In this document: piece after piece, positions 1 to 5,827 of the stretch
How positions within the stretch are numbered: position 1 is the stretch's first letter
Layout of the letters: each line of letters begins with the position of its first letter
NCBI GenBank assembly: GCA_049657775.1
Contig: JBASNZ010000124.1
Span: 1 to 9,921 of the forward strand
Reading direction: 5' to 3'
Length of the DNA stretch: 9,921 bases
From: JBASNZ01 sp049657775
GTDB lineage: Bacteria; Actinomycetota; Coriobacteriia; Anaerosomatales; Anaerosomataceae
Program-made: the position numbers and the translations under genes
The notes under the pieces: generated by a model
The model's database searches: none
What the model was told of the DNA's origin: nothing
What the model saw: the letters and a program-made list of their open reading frames with translations, nothing else

Positions 1-1
1 A

Positions 2-166
2 GACGGCACTATGGGCGTGGATGAGGATGGGCCGGACTGGGCCCCAGAGTCAGACGAGCTGGGGGAGTACGTGCAGTGCACTAGCTGCGGGGTCAAGAAT
101 ATCTTGGCCAGCTTCCATGTTGGCGAGGGTCGGCCCAGCGTCACACGGATCGTGGGGCGGCGGTAG
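2..166 (+). CDS. C-terminal end of a small acidic protein with a CxxC zinc-ribbon-like knuckle (partial, starts before the window)
   Basis: The frame is open from the left edge and ends at TAG 164-166. It gives about 54 residues, with no need for the internal ATG at 11 as a start. Third codon positions are strongly G/C-rich, as in the confident genes further right, which supports real coding. The visible part has an acidic stretch (DEDGPDWAPESDELGEY), then CTSCG, a CxxC knuckle typical of half a zinc ribbon, and a basic tail ending VGRR. A second cysteine pair, if there is one, must lie upstream of the window. I do not recognise the family, and no function can be assigned from this fragment. 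If ATG 11 were the true start, it would instead be a 51-residue protein. Confidence 0.55.
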   Translation, partial: DGTMGVDEDGPDWAPESDELGEYVQCTSCGVKNILASFHVGEGRPSVTRIVGRR

Positions 167-262
167 CCCCGGCATGACTCCCACGGCGCCAGCTGTCGCC
201 GCAGAAGCCGCGAGGTATAGCAGCGCTACGTGTTGAGGGTCCGCTCTTGGGGGAGGGTTTTG

Positions 263-556
263 ATGGGAATCGTCTTCGGTCTCATGGCAGTTGTGGCTGG
301 CTTCGCTCATTGGTCGTGGCTTGCGACTGCCGCGGGGATACTGACGATAGGCTCTGATGCCCTGGGGTTTTTCAGTGGGGCTCTTCACGGGTGCGTACCG
401 ACCATCATTTCATGGGTGCTCGGCGCACTCATCGGTGGGTGGATTCTCACAGCCATGGGAGTGTCAGCGGACGCAGCACTCCTGGGCGGTATCGCCTTGG
501 CCTCGATGGTCGAAGACCTGTTCGGACTGGTGCTCAACGTGCTGCTTTCAGGCTAG
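263..556 (+). CDS. Small hydrophobic membrane protein, uncharacterised
   Basis: This encodes a 97-residue hydrophobic protein. ATG 263 is chosen because a purine-rich GGGGGAGGG lies about 7 bases upstream; a GTG at 230 in the same frame is possible but has no comparable ribosome binding site. At least three hydrophobic segments are visible: residues about 1-30 (MGIVFGLMAVVAGF and following), about 50-72 (PTIISWVLGALIGGWILTAM), and about 78-97. Scattered glycines and almost no charge fit a compact multi-pass membrane protein. The gene stands alone, with about 100 bases between it and the partial gene upstream. I do not recognise a family, and no ligand-binding or catalytic motif is visible. 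G/C use at third positions is lower than in the nuo genes, which fits an accessory gene. Confidence 0.55.
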   Translation: MGIVFGLMAVVAGFAHWSWLATAAGILTIGSDALGFFSGALHGCVPTIISWVLGALIGGWILTAMGVSADAALLGGIALASMVEDLFGLVLNVLLSG

Positions 557-578
557 GTCGATGATTGCGGACTGAGAG

Positions 579-872
579 TTGGGCACCCCGCAGCGCTACA
601 AGCGCCTCCACTATCGCCCACCATGGATGACAGAAGGCCCCGGAGGAGTCCATTTCCAGGACTCCGAAGGGGTCTTTGTACTGGTTCCCCGCCGGGAAGA
701 CTCACCGAGATATCAGACTACGCGATGACGATGATGACGTCCCCGGGGCTTCACGCCGGACGACTCCAGTGGGGTCAGCTCCACCGCCACCGTACCGGCC
801 CTTGCGCGAACGTCTAACAACGAGTTTCTCTCTGCCATCGACGGTGCCACTGAGGACATCTACTTCATGTGA
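579..872 (+). pseudogene. Possible decayed or doubly frameshifted reading frame
   Basis: This is the only sign of coding in the roughly 380-base stretch from 557 to 940. From TTG 579 one frame gives 49 residues of protein-like sequence (including GPGGVHFQDSEGVFVLVPRR) to TGA 726-728. Two more TGA codons follow at 732 and 735. The same frame then resumes from 738 with another protein-like stretch (including GFTPDDSSGVSSTATVPAL) to TGA 870-872. Reading 724-744 in the neighbouring frame gives an acidic run (DDDDDVP), so two compensating shifts, one near 723 and one near the CCCCGGGG tract at about 741-748, would join both halves into about 97 residues. No family is recognised. It may be a decaying gene, an assembly error, or coincidence in non-coding DNA. 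The TTG start has only a weak ribosome binding site. Confidence 0.25.
636..678 (+). terminator. Hairpin with short T-run, possible terminator of the small membrane protein gene
   Basis: A left arm at 636-651 pairs with a right arm at 659-674 around a 7-base loop (652-658). GGAGTCC/GGACTCC form 7 pairs, a 3x3 internal loop follows, then GGCCCC/GGGGTC form 6 pairs including one G-T. The sequence TTTG follows at 675-678. The T-run is weak, and the hairpin lies 80 bases past the stop at 556. If the broken frame at 579-872 was once a gene, the hairpin would fall inside it, so the two readings compete. Confidence 0.3.
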
Positions 873-940
873 GCGTCTGCCTTCTGCGTCAGATCTGGTT
901 TGTTGCCCGATCCTTCAGCCACACCCTTCCGGAGGCGCAC

Positions 941-1302
941 GTGAGGTCAGCGATCCGAGTCGCCGCGGTTATGACGATCCTTCTGCTGGCAACCGGCTGC
1001 GTGCAGGGCTGCTCGGTTTCGCGCCCACCCGATGCGGCTCCCGACCTGCGGGGCGTGGTCACCTCGATCGATTGGAGCGGTGACTCGCAACAAGGCGCAC
1101 TGGTCGTGTGGACCGATGACCCGGCCGTGGGGCCCAAAACGGCCTTTGATGCGGCGTCGGTAGGCTTTACGGGTGACACCGGCTACTACCGAGAGGTCGG
1201 CGACACGTACGAGTCAGGTTCCCCGTCGGCGATCTCGCGCCGGAGCAGTGCCGCAAACGGCCAGCGACCGAGGCGTTCGACCACGTGCGCAGTCTCCTGT
1301 GA
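941..1302 (+). pseudogene. Predicted small lipoprotein, interrupted by an apparent single-base frameshift near 1211-1213
   Basis: GTG 941 has a clear GGAGG at 931-935, five bases upstream. The N-terminus has a basic start (RSAIR), a hydrophobic core (VAAVMTILLLATG) and Cys20 in a lipobox-like LATGC, so it looks like an exported lipoprotein. The mature part reads naturally to about residue 91 (SVGFTGDTGYYREVGDTYE). Beyond this the frame turns into arginine- and serine-rich nonsense ending at TAG 1379-1381. Shifting frame from 1213 gives VRFPVGDLAPEQC and on to a natural end, HVRSLL, at TGA 1300-1302. One missing base in the 'gagtcagg' area explains this and would restore about 120 residues. 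The pattern of a short beta-rich domain after the lipobox, with a late Gly-Asp then a Val-x-Phe strand, loosely recalls DUF3221-type lipoproteins; that is only a guess. It could be a true pseudogene or a sequencing or assembly error. Confidence 0.5.
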
Positions 1303-1345
1303 CCGATGGCCTGACCGGAGCGACCGTTCGTCGGATAACGAGCTT

Positions 1346-1361
1346 CCAGCTGTACAGCCGG
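1346..1361. repeat. Near-perfect 16-bp palindrome upstream of the small helical protein gene
   Basis: The core GCTGTACAGC (1349-1358) is a perfect 10-bp palindrome, extended by outer CC/GG with one mismatched pair. It lies about 40 bases upstream of the -10-like element at 1404, and could be an operator half of that promoter or chance. Confidence 0.25.
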
Positions 1362-1400
1362 ATGTATCGCCTGTCGATTAGTTCTGCTGAGCGGACGGTA

Positions 1401-1409
1401 TGTTATACA
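1401..1409 (+). promoter_or_regulatory. Extended -10-like element before the gene at 1474
   Basis: TGT-TATACA has an extended -10 TGn followed by a hexamer matching the consensus at its first four positions. No good -35 is visible about 17 bases upstream. The predicted transcript would start near 1416, leaving a leader of about 58 bases. An imperfect dyad (ATACACGC at 1405-1412 against GCGTATGTAT) overlaps its downstream side. Confidence 0.2.
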
Positions 1410-1473
1410 CGCAAACGGTGTGTCGCGTATGTATCATCGCTGGACCCGCGACCCGAACAAGGAGGCATGCCGT

Positions 1474-1842
1474 ATGGCCCGCGAGCGGCTTTACCGCGAG
1501 TGGCGGCCCACAGAACTGCTTCCGGCCACGATCACACCCGCGGAGGCCAGAGATGTCATCATCGAGTGCTTCCACACGGTCCATGGTCCGCATTTTGAGC
1601 AGACAAAGGCAGCGCTGGGAATCGGCGTCGATCACCACAGGGTACGTCGGAGCGCCAAGGGCGTGATACGGCTCGCGTTCAAGAGCGTGCAAGGCAATTA
1701 CGATGAGCCGACCCGCGACGAACTTCTAAAGGTGATCCACGCGCTAACTGAGCAGTCCCGGTCGTGGGGCACGCCCGATGTGGTCATCGAGAGGCACGCG
1801 AACCAACTACGTCGCGTGGTATCGCGCGTCAAGGAGAACTGA
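1474..1842 (+). CDS. Small helical protein of unknown function
   Basis: This encodes a 122-residue protein. ATG 1474 is chosen because a near-ideal AAGGAGG lies at 1459-1465 with an 8-base spacing; an in-frame ATG 1429 and GTG 1420 exist but have no such site. The sequence looks almost wholly alpha-helical and charged: TPAEARDVIIECFHTVHG, then FEQTKAALG, a central RSAKGVIRLAFKSVQGNYDEPT stretch, RDELLKVIHALTEQSRSWGTP, and a final helix DVVIERHANQLRRVVSRVKEN. There is no signal peptide, membrane segment or metal motif; Cys is limited to one residue near position 28. The general layout resembles small uncharacterised actinobacterial proteins, but I cannot name a family with confidence. It is transcribed towards the flavoprotein gene, and their stop codons are only 8 bases apart with no obvious terminator between them. 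Confidence 0.7.
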   Translation: MARERLYREWRPTELLPATITPAEARDVIIECFHTVHGPHFEQTKAALGIGVDHHRVRRSAKGVIRLAFKSVQGNYDEPTRDELLKVIHALTEQSRSWGTPDVVIERHANQLRRVVSRVKEN

Positions 1843-1850
1843 CCGTCGCG

Positions 1851-3203
1851 CTAGGACGCCGACCAGTTCACCACCTCGGAAAATGCCGGGTGGATGGCGA
1901 TACTGTGCCGCACGTCGTCGAGCTTCGCGCCAAGGCGGATCGCCAGCGCGAGGGGGTAGATGAGGTCGCTGGCCCCCTCGCCGGCGATGTGGGCGCCGAT
2001 GATCTCATCGGATCCCTCTCTGGCGAGCAACTTGACCAGTCCGTGTCGCGTGTCGGCCACGATCGCCGCCCCCAGGTACTCGTATGTAGCGCTGTGGACG
2101 CTGAACGCTAGTCCCGCTGCGATAGCCTGAGCCTCGGTGGGCCCGCTCTGCGCAAGCTGCGGAACGGTGAAACAGGCCACGGGAATCGCTCGCGTATCGG
2201 GCTCGAGCGTGTGCGAACCCAGCATGCTTGCGGCGATGGTGCGGCCGTGCAGCGATGCGATGGGCGTATGCTGCGGTCCGCCGGCGGCGTCCCCGATAAC
2301 GAAGATAGTGCGATTCGTGGTGCGCAGTGACGAATCCAGCACCGGTCGTCCACGCATGTCGAGCTCGATCTCGGCAAGCCCCAGGTCGAGCGATTCAAGT
2401 GCGGGGGTGCGGCCGATCGCGGCCAGTACCCGCTCGCACTCAAGCGTGCGCTCCGCGTCGTTCGAGTCCGCATATGTGACCTTCAGGGATCCGGGGGTGC
2501 CACTGAGGGACGTCACGCTTGCGTGGGTGACAAGCCTGACGCCCAATTCCGCCAGGGCCGCGAGCACGATGGCAACGCAGTCAGGGTCGAACGTCTCGAG
2601 AAACCCGCCGGTCCGGGAGAGCACCGTGACGTCGGTGCCGAACGAGGCGAAAATGCCTGCGAACTCAAGTGCGATGAAGCCAGAGCCGACGATCACGAGC
2701 GAGTGGGGAAGCGTCGAGTACCGCAGTGCTTCGTCGGATGAGTCGGCGAGCGGACCTCCAGGTACCGAAAGCCCGAGGGGCGCCGCGCCGGTCGCGATGA
2801 CCACGTACTCGGGTCCAAGCACCCGGTCGCCGACGGCGATACGGTTGGGTGCGACGAAGTGCGCCGGGTCACGCAGAAGCGTGATCCCCAGATCGCCGAG
2901 AATGCCCTCCTGATCGCCGGCGTACGTCTCCTGGGCGTGCCATTTCCATGCGAGAACGCCGGGCCAGTCGAGAGTCACGTCGCCTGTGACGGTCCCAAAG
3001 GTCTCGGCCGCGCGGACCATCCTGTGGGTTGCCGCGGCCTGATAGAGTCCCTTCTTAGGCATGCATCCGCGCCACAGGCATGTGCCGCCAAGGCGATCCG
3101 GCTCGGCGACCATCACGGACATGCCACCTCGAGCCAGGGTACGGGCGCATGCCAAGCCTGCCGTACCACCGCCGATAACGAGCACTCTTGGATCGTCTGG
3201 CAT
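1851..3203 (-). CDS. Class I pyridine nucleotide-disulfide oxidoreductase (mercuric/glutathione reductase-like flavoprotein)
   Basis: This encodes a complete cytoplasmic flavoprotein of 450 residues, the normal size for the dihydrolipoamide dehydrogenase/glutathione reductase family. Visible in order are: the FAD fold GGGTAG (11-16) with Glu34; the redox pair Cys42/Cys47 in GGTCLWRGCMPKK; the NAD(P) fold GSGFIALE (173-180), with Arg197 after the second strand (VTVLSR), which hints at NADPH as in MerA and glutathione reductase; the second FAD contact IGD (303-305); and the dimer-interface catalytic pair His438 and Glu443 in HPAFSE. There is no N-terminal HMA domain and no C-terminal vicinal Cys pair, so it is not a canonical mercuric reductase. 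The PKK after the second Cys recalls glutathione reductases; the true substrate is unknown. The start at 3203 is supported by AAAGGAG (complement of 3209-3215), 5 bases upstream. The frame continues open upstream to 3410, but that part overlaps the divergent ABC-F gene. Confidence 0.9.
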   Translation of the reverse strand: MPDDPRVLVIGGGTAGLACARTLARGGMSVMVAEPDRLGGTCLWRGCMPKKGLYQAAATHRMVRAAETFGTVTGDVTLDWPGVLAWKWHAQETYAGDQEGILGDLGITLLRDPAHFVAPNRIAVGDRVLGPEYVVIATGAAPLGLSVPGGPLADSSDEALRYSTLPHSLVIVGSGFIALEFAGIFASFGTDVTVLSRTGGFLETFDPDCVAIVLAALAELGVRLVTHASVTSLSGTPGSLKVTYADSNDAERTLECERVLAAIGRTPALESLDLGLAEIELDMRGRPVLDSSLRTTNRTIFVIGDAAGGPQHTPIASLHGRTIAASMLGSHTLEPDTRAIPVACFTVPQLAQSGPTEAQAIAAGLAFSVHSATYEYLGAAIVADTRHGLVKLLAREGSDEIIGAHIAGEGASDLIYPLALAIRLGAKLDDVRHSIAIHPAFSEVVNWSAS

Positions 3204-3208
3204 GCCCA

Positions 3209-3240
3209 CTCCTTTGATAGACTGAGTCGCCGTGATTATC
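3209..3240 (-). promoter_or_regulatory. Candidate -10 element and ribosome binding site of the flavoprotein gene
   Basis: On the minus strand GATAAT (complement of 3235-3240) matches the -10 consensus at five of six positions and would start transcription near 3228. AAAGGAG (complement of 3209-3215) then sits 5 bases before ATG 3203. No convincing -35 is visible. The -10 lies inside the first codons of the divergent ABC-F gene. Confidence 0.3.
3218..3223 (+). promoter_or_regulatory. Candidate -10 element for a possibly leaderless ABC-F transcript
   Basis: TAGACT ends 8 bases before GTG 3232, so transcription would begin at or next to the start codon. No Shine-Dalgarno sequence precedes the GTG, and a TGA at 3223-3225 rules out any earlier in-frame start. 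This is the usual layout of leaderless genes in actinobacteria. The -35 is not clear. Confidence 0.3.
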
Positions 3241-5208
3241 ACCGTAGACCACATCACAAAAACAGTTGGCGAGCGCGTGCTCGTCAAAGACGCGTTCCTG
3301 CGCCTGGGAGCGCGTGACCGCGTTGCGCTTGTCGGACCCAACGGTGCCGGCAAGACGACGTTGCTAGAGATCATCGCCGGTGAACAGGACGCCGATGAGG
3401 GACGGATCATCCGTGCCCGCGATGTGGTCGTGGGCTACCTCAAGCAAGAGGCGATCGAGATGGCCGGTCGCACCGTGCTCGTCGAAGTGCTCTCGGTGGC
3501 CTCTGAGGTTACTTCGCTGGAACACCGGCTGCACCTGCTTGAGGAGCAGATGGCGGACGATCCCGAAGACGAGGATGCCGAGCGTCTGCTTGCCGAGTAC
3601 GGCCGCCTTCGCGACCGGTACGAGCACCTGGGCGGCTACACGCTTGAGTCCGACGCCCGTGCAGTGCTGACCGGGCTGGGCTTCAAAGAGCGCGACCTGG
3701 ACAGGGATTGCGCGGAGTTCTCGGGCGGGTGGCTCATGCGTATCGCGCTTGCCAAACTGCTGCTGCAGCAGCCAGATGTGCTGTTGCTTGACGAGCCCAC
3801 CAACCACCTGGACCTGGAGTCCGTCACCTGGCTCGAGTCATTCCTCCGCGGCTACGACGGCGCGATCCTCATCGTCAGCCATGACCGCGCGTTCATGGAT
3901 GGCCTCGTCGATCACGTGGCCGACATAGACCAGCAGCGCCTCACCGTGTACGCGGGGTCCTACCAGACCTACATGGACCAGAAGGCGCTCGCACTCGAAC
4001 AACTCAAGGCCGCCTACGAGCAGCAGCGGCGCGAGATCGCCCACATGGAAGCGTTCGTAGAGCGCTTCCGATACAAGAACACCAAGGCCAAGCAGGCGCA
4101 GGACCGCGTGAGGAAGCTGGAGAAGATGGAGCGGATCGTGCTCCCCGAACAGCGCAAGACGGTCCGTTTCAAGTTTCCGCAGCCCGAGCGTACGGGCTCG
4201 GAGGTCGTCAGCCTTCACGACGTGAGCAAGGCCTACGGCGAGCTCAAGGTCTACGAGTCTCTCGACCTGGCCCTCTTCCGCGGCGATCGCGTAGCGCTTG
4301 TGGGTCCCAACGGAGCGGGCAAGTCCACGCTGCTCAGGATGCTCGCGGGAGAGCTGGAGGCAGACACCGGCGAGCGAAAGCTGGGCCACAAGGTCTCGGT
4401 GGCGTACTTCGCGCAACACCAGCTAGAAGCGCTTGGTCTTACGAACACGGTCATGCAAGAACTCGGGACGGCCGCGCCGGGCTGGACTCCCGAGGAGTGC
4501 CGCCGGCTTCTTGGTGCGTTCCTGTTTCACGGGGACGACGTTCACAAGAAGGTTCGCGTGCTTTCGGGCGGTGAGCGGGCGCGACTTGCGCTTGCGAAGC
4601 TGCTCGTGGCGCCCGCGCCGCTTCTGTGTCTTGATGAGCCCACCAACCATCTGGATATCGCCTCGTCGGACGTGCTCGAGCAGGCACTCTCGGCGTATAC
4701 AGGGACGCTCGTGCTGATCACGCACGACCGGCACTTGATACGCGCGGTCGCCAACAAGATCGTCGAAGTCAGAGATGGCGGCGTGCGCGTGTACGAAGGG
4801 GACTACGACTACTACTTGTTCAAGCGCGAGCAGTTTGGCGGCGCGCTCGCGCAAACCGGACCGGCTCCCAAGAGCGGATTGGCCGCGTCGCAGGTAAGAG
4901 TCGTGTCGGAGGAGGCGTCCGCCCCCAAGAGCCGCGATCAGAAGCGCGCCGAGGCCGAGGCACGCAACGCCGCGTACAGGGCCGGCAAGGACATCAAGAA
5001 GCGCCTCACTGTGATCGATCGCGAGCTTGTTGGCGCCAATGCCCGACATGCGGAGCTGCTCGACGATCTGGCGGACCCGGCGGTGTACGACGACAAAGAG
5101 CGCTTCTTCGCCGTCATGGAGGAGTACAACTCGCTCAAGGCCCGAATCGCGGTGTTGGAGACGGAATGGCTTGCGGCTTCAGAGGCTCTTGAGGCCGCCG
5201 AACAGTAG
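3232..5208 (+). CDS. ABC-F family ATPase with two nucleotide-binding domains and a C-terminal coiled coil
   Basis: This encodes a soluble ABC-F protein of 658 residues. The family binds the ribosome and acts in translation or in antibiotic protection; it does not transport. Domain 1 has Walker A GPNGAGKT (35-42), signature SGGW (164-167) and Walker B LLLDE (184-188) followed by PTNHLD. Domain 2 has Walker A GPNGAGKS (358-365), signature LSGGE (444-448) and Walker B LLCLDE (464-469) with PTNHLD again. Both have catalytic Glu and a downstream HD switch histidine (SHDR, THDR). Residues about 240-325 form the long charged linker that reaches the P-site tRNA in this family, with RFRYKNTKAKQAQDRVRKLEKM as the core. 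Residues about 560-658 form a charged helical hairpin, as in Uup-like and other long ABC-F members. No membrane segments are present. Which ABC-F subgroup it belongs to, and whether it confers resistance, cannot be told from motifs alone. Confidence 0.95.
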   Translation: MIITVDHITKTVGERVLVKDAFLRLGARDRVALVGPNGAGKTTLLEIIAGEQDADEGRIIRARDVVVGYLKQEAIEMAGRTVLVEVLSVASEVTSLEHRLHLLEEQMADDPEDEDAERLLAEYGRLRDRYEHLGGYTLESDARAVLTGLGFKERDLDRDCAEFSGGWLMRIALAKLLLQQPDVLLLDEPTNHLDLESVTWLESFLRGYDGAILIVSHDRAFMDGLVDHVADIDQQRLTVYAGSYQTYMDQKALALEQLKAAYEQQRREIAHMEAFVERFRYKNTKAKQAQDRVRKLEKMERIVLPEQRKTVRFKFPQPERTGSEVVSLHDVSKAYGELKVYESLDLALFRGDRVALVGPNGAGKSTLLRMLAGELEADTGERKLGHKVSVAYFAQHQLEALGLTNTVMQELGTAAPGWTPEECRRLLGAFLFHGDDVHKKVRVLSGGERARLALAKLLVAPAPLLCLDEPTNHLDIASSDVLEQALSAYTGTLVLITHDRHLIRAVANKIVEVRDGGVRVYEGDYDYYLFKREQFGGALAQTGPAPKSGLAASQVRVVSEEASAPKSRDQKRAEAEARNAAYRAGKDIKKRLTVIDRELVGANARHAELLDDLADPAVYDDKERFFAVMEEYNSLKARIAVLETEWLAASEALEAAEQ

Positions 5209-5294
5209 CCGCAACCTGGCCTGCAGACCCCGACGAGTGTGTGACACCAGCGGGGGAACATCGGTCACAGACGCTGATGCATACGGATGCGTAC

Positions 5295-5314
5295 TTTGTA
5301 ACAATATTTACAAA
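5295..5314. promoter_or_regulatory. Rex-operator-like dyad over the nuo promoter
   Basis: TTTGTAA and TTACAAA form a perfect 7-bp inverted repeat around CAATAT. The inner 18 bases (5296-5313) begin TTGT and end ACAA, the exact length and end pattern of Rex operators (TTGTGAA-N4-TTCACAA), with a 5/7 left half and a 6/7 right half. Rex senses NADH/NAD+ and is known to control nuo operons in Streptomyces. The site overlaps the -35 hexamer, where a repressor would block RNA polymerase. The assignment is inferred from pattern; no rex gene is in the window. Confidence 0.5.
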
Positions 5315-5336
5315 CGCACATTCAGTCTGCTATAAA
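5307..5336 (+). promoter_or_regulatory. Sigma70-type promoter of the nuo operon
   Basis: TTTACA (5307-5312, five of six consensus positions) and TATAAA (5331-5336, five of six) are separated by 18 bases, inside the only clearly AT-rich patch of the window. Transcription would start near 5343, giving a leader of about 120 bases before nuoA. No terminator for the ABC-F gene is visible between 5209 and the promoter. Confidence 0.6.
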
Positions 5337-5416
5337 CCCATATATCGCAAACGGCGGCGCGACTCAGGCGCCAGATACCGGCAACGACGTGCAGATACGC
5401 ACCCGCGTTGAAGTGC

Positions 5417-5433
5417 GTAACAAATTGTTACAA
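5417..5433. repeat. Second dyad in the nuo leader, sharing a 10-base word with the promoter dyad
   Basis: GTAACAA-A-TTGTTAC (5417-5431) is a perfect 7-bp inverted repeat with a one-base centre. Its bases 5424-5433, read on the minus strand, are TTGTAACAAT, identical to 5296-5305 in the promoter dyad. It lies about 74 bases after the predicted transcription start and about 18 bases before the nuoA ribosome binding site. It could be a second regulator site (looping or roadblock) or a small RNA hairpin in the leader. Confidence 0.45.
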
Positions 5434-5464
5434 GGGTCTTTGCGAACACTGGGGGGAGATGCCC

Positions 5465-5827
5465 GTGACTGCTCAAGAGAGCGTGCTCTTCGCGCTCGGT
5501 CTTGCTGCCGGACCGGTGGTGTTCTTGCTCGTGCTTCTGGGGGCGCAGTCACTTCTCGCGCCACGCAAGCCGAGCGAGCTGAAGAGCTCGCACTACGAGT
5601 GCGGCATCCCGCAGGCCTCATCGCCATGGGCACCCGTGAACGTGCGTTTCGCCACTGTCGCGCTGCTGTTCGTGCTGTTCGACGCCGAGACCGCCCTCGT
5701 GTTCGCGGTCGCGCCCGCGGCCCGTGGTTCCATCGTCGGTGTGCTCGAGATCGCGGGGTTTGTGGCGTTTCTCGCCCTCGGTTTGCTGTACGCCTGGAAG
5801 AAAGGGGCTCTCAAGTGGCCTTCATAG
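5465..5827 (+). CDS. nuoA: NADH-quinone oxidoreductase (complex I) subunit A
   Basis: This encodes a 120-residue membrane subunit of the proton-pumping arm, the usual NuoA length. It has three hydrophobic segments: residues about 7-31, then VALLFVLFDAETALVFAV with the conserved acidic FDAE inside the membrane, then a last helix ending in the family hallmark LLYAWKKGALKW. The loop between the first two carries SSHYECGIP, the conserved NuoA loop with the Cys that lies near the quinone site. Two starts are possible: ATG 5459 abuts the purine run GGGGGGAG (5451-5458) with no spacing, while GTG 5465 has a proper 6-base spacing, so GTG is preferred. It is the first gene of the operon and its end overlaps nuoB by 13 bases. 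The promoter dyads upstream suggest redox control. Confidence 0.93.
   Translation: MTAQESVLFALGLAAGPVVFLLVLLGAQSLLAPRKPSELKSSHYECGIPQASSPWAPVNVRFATVALLFVLFDAETALVFAVAPAARGSIVGVLEIAGFVAFLALGLLYAWKKGALKWPS

Noticed and set aside
50..388. A 112-codon minus-strand frame at the left edge
   Set aside because: It covers two plus-strand frames with better coding signal, and has no domain or good ribosome binding site.
532..584. Integron attC-like ends (GCTCAAC ... GTTGGGC)
   Set aside because: The end motifs fit the loose consensus, but the interior shows no extended pairing and no integrase or cassette array is present.
3204..3410. A 69-codon upstream extension of the flavoprotein frame
   Set aside because: It lies before a well-placed AAAGGAG/ATG, overlaps the divergent ABC-F gene, and its residues precede the normal N-terminus of the family.
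3838..5049. Long open frames on the minus strand under the ABC-F gene
   Set aside because: They are shadows of the ABC-F gene, whose two complete ATPase domains occupy the plus strand.
5240..5269. TGTGAC ... GTCACA inverted repeat after the ABC-F gene
   Set aside because: The spacing is far too wide for a CRP-type site, and no T-run follows to make it a terminator; probably chance.
5389..5814. Long N-terminal extension of the nuoB frame through nuoA
   Set aside because: This frame is arginine-rich shadow sequence of nuoA; NuoB character starts only after GTG 5815.
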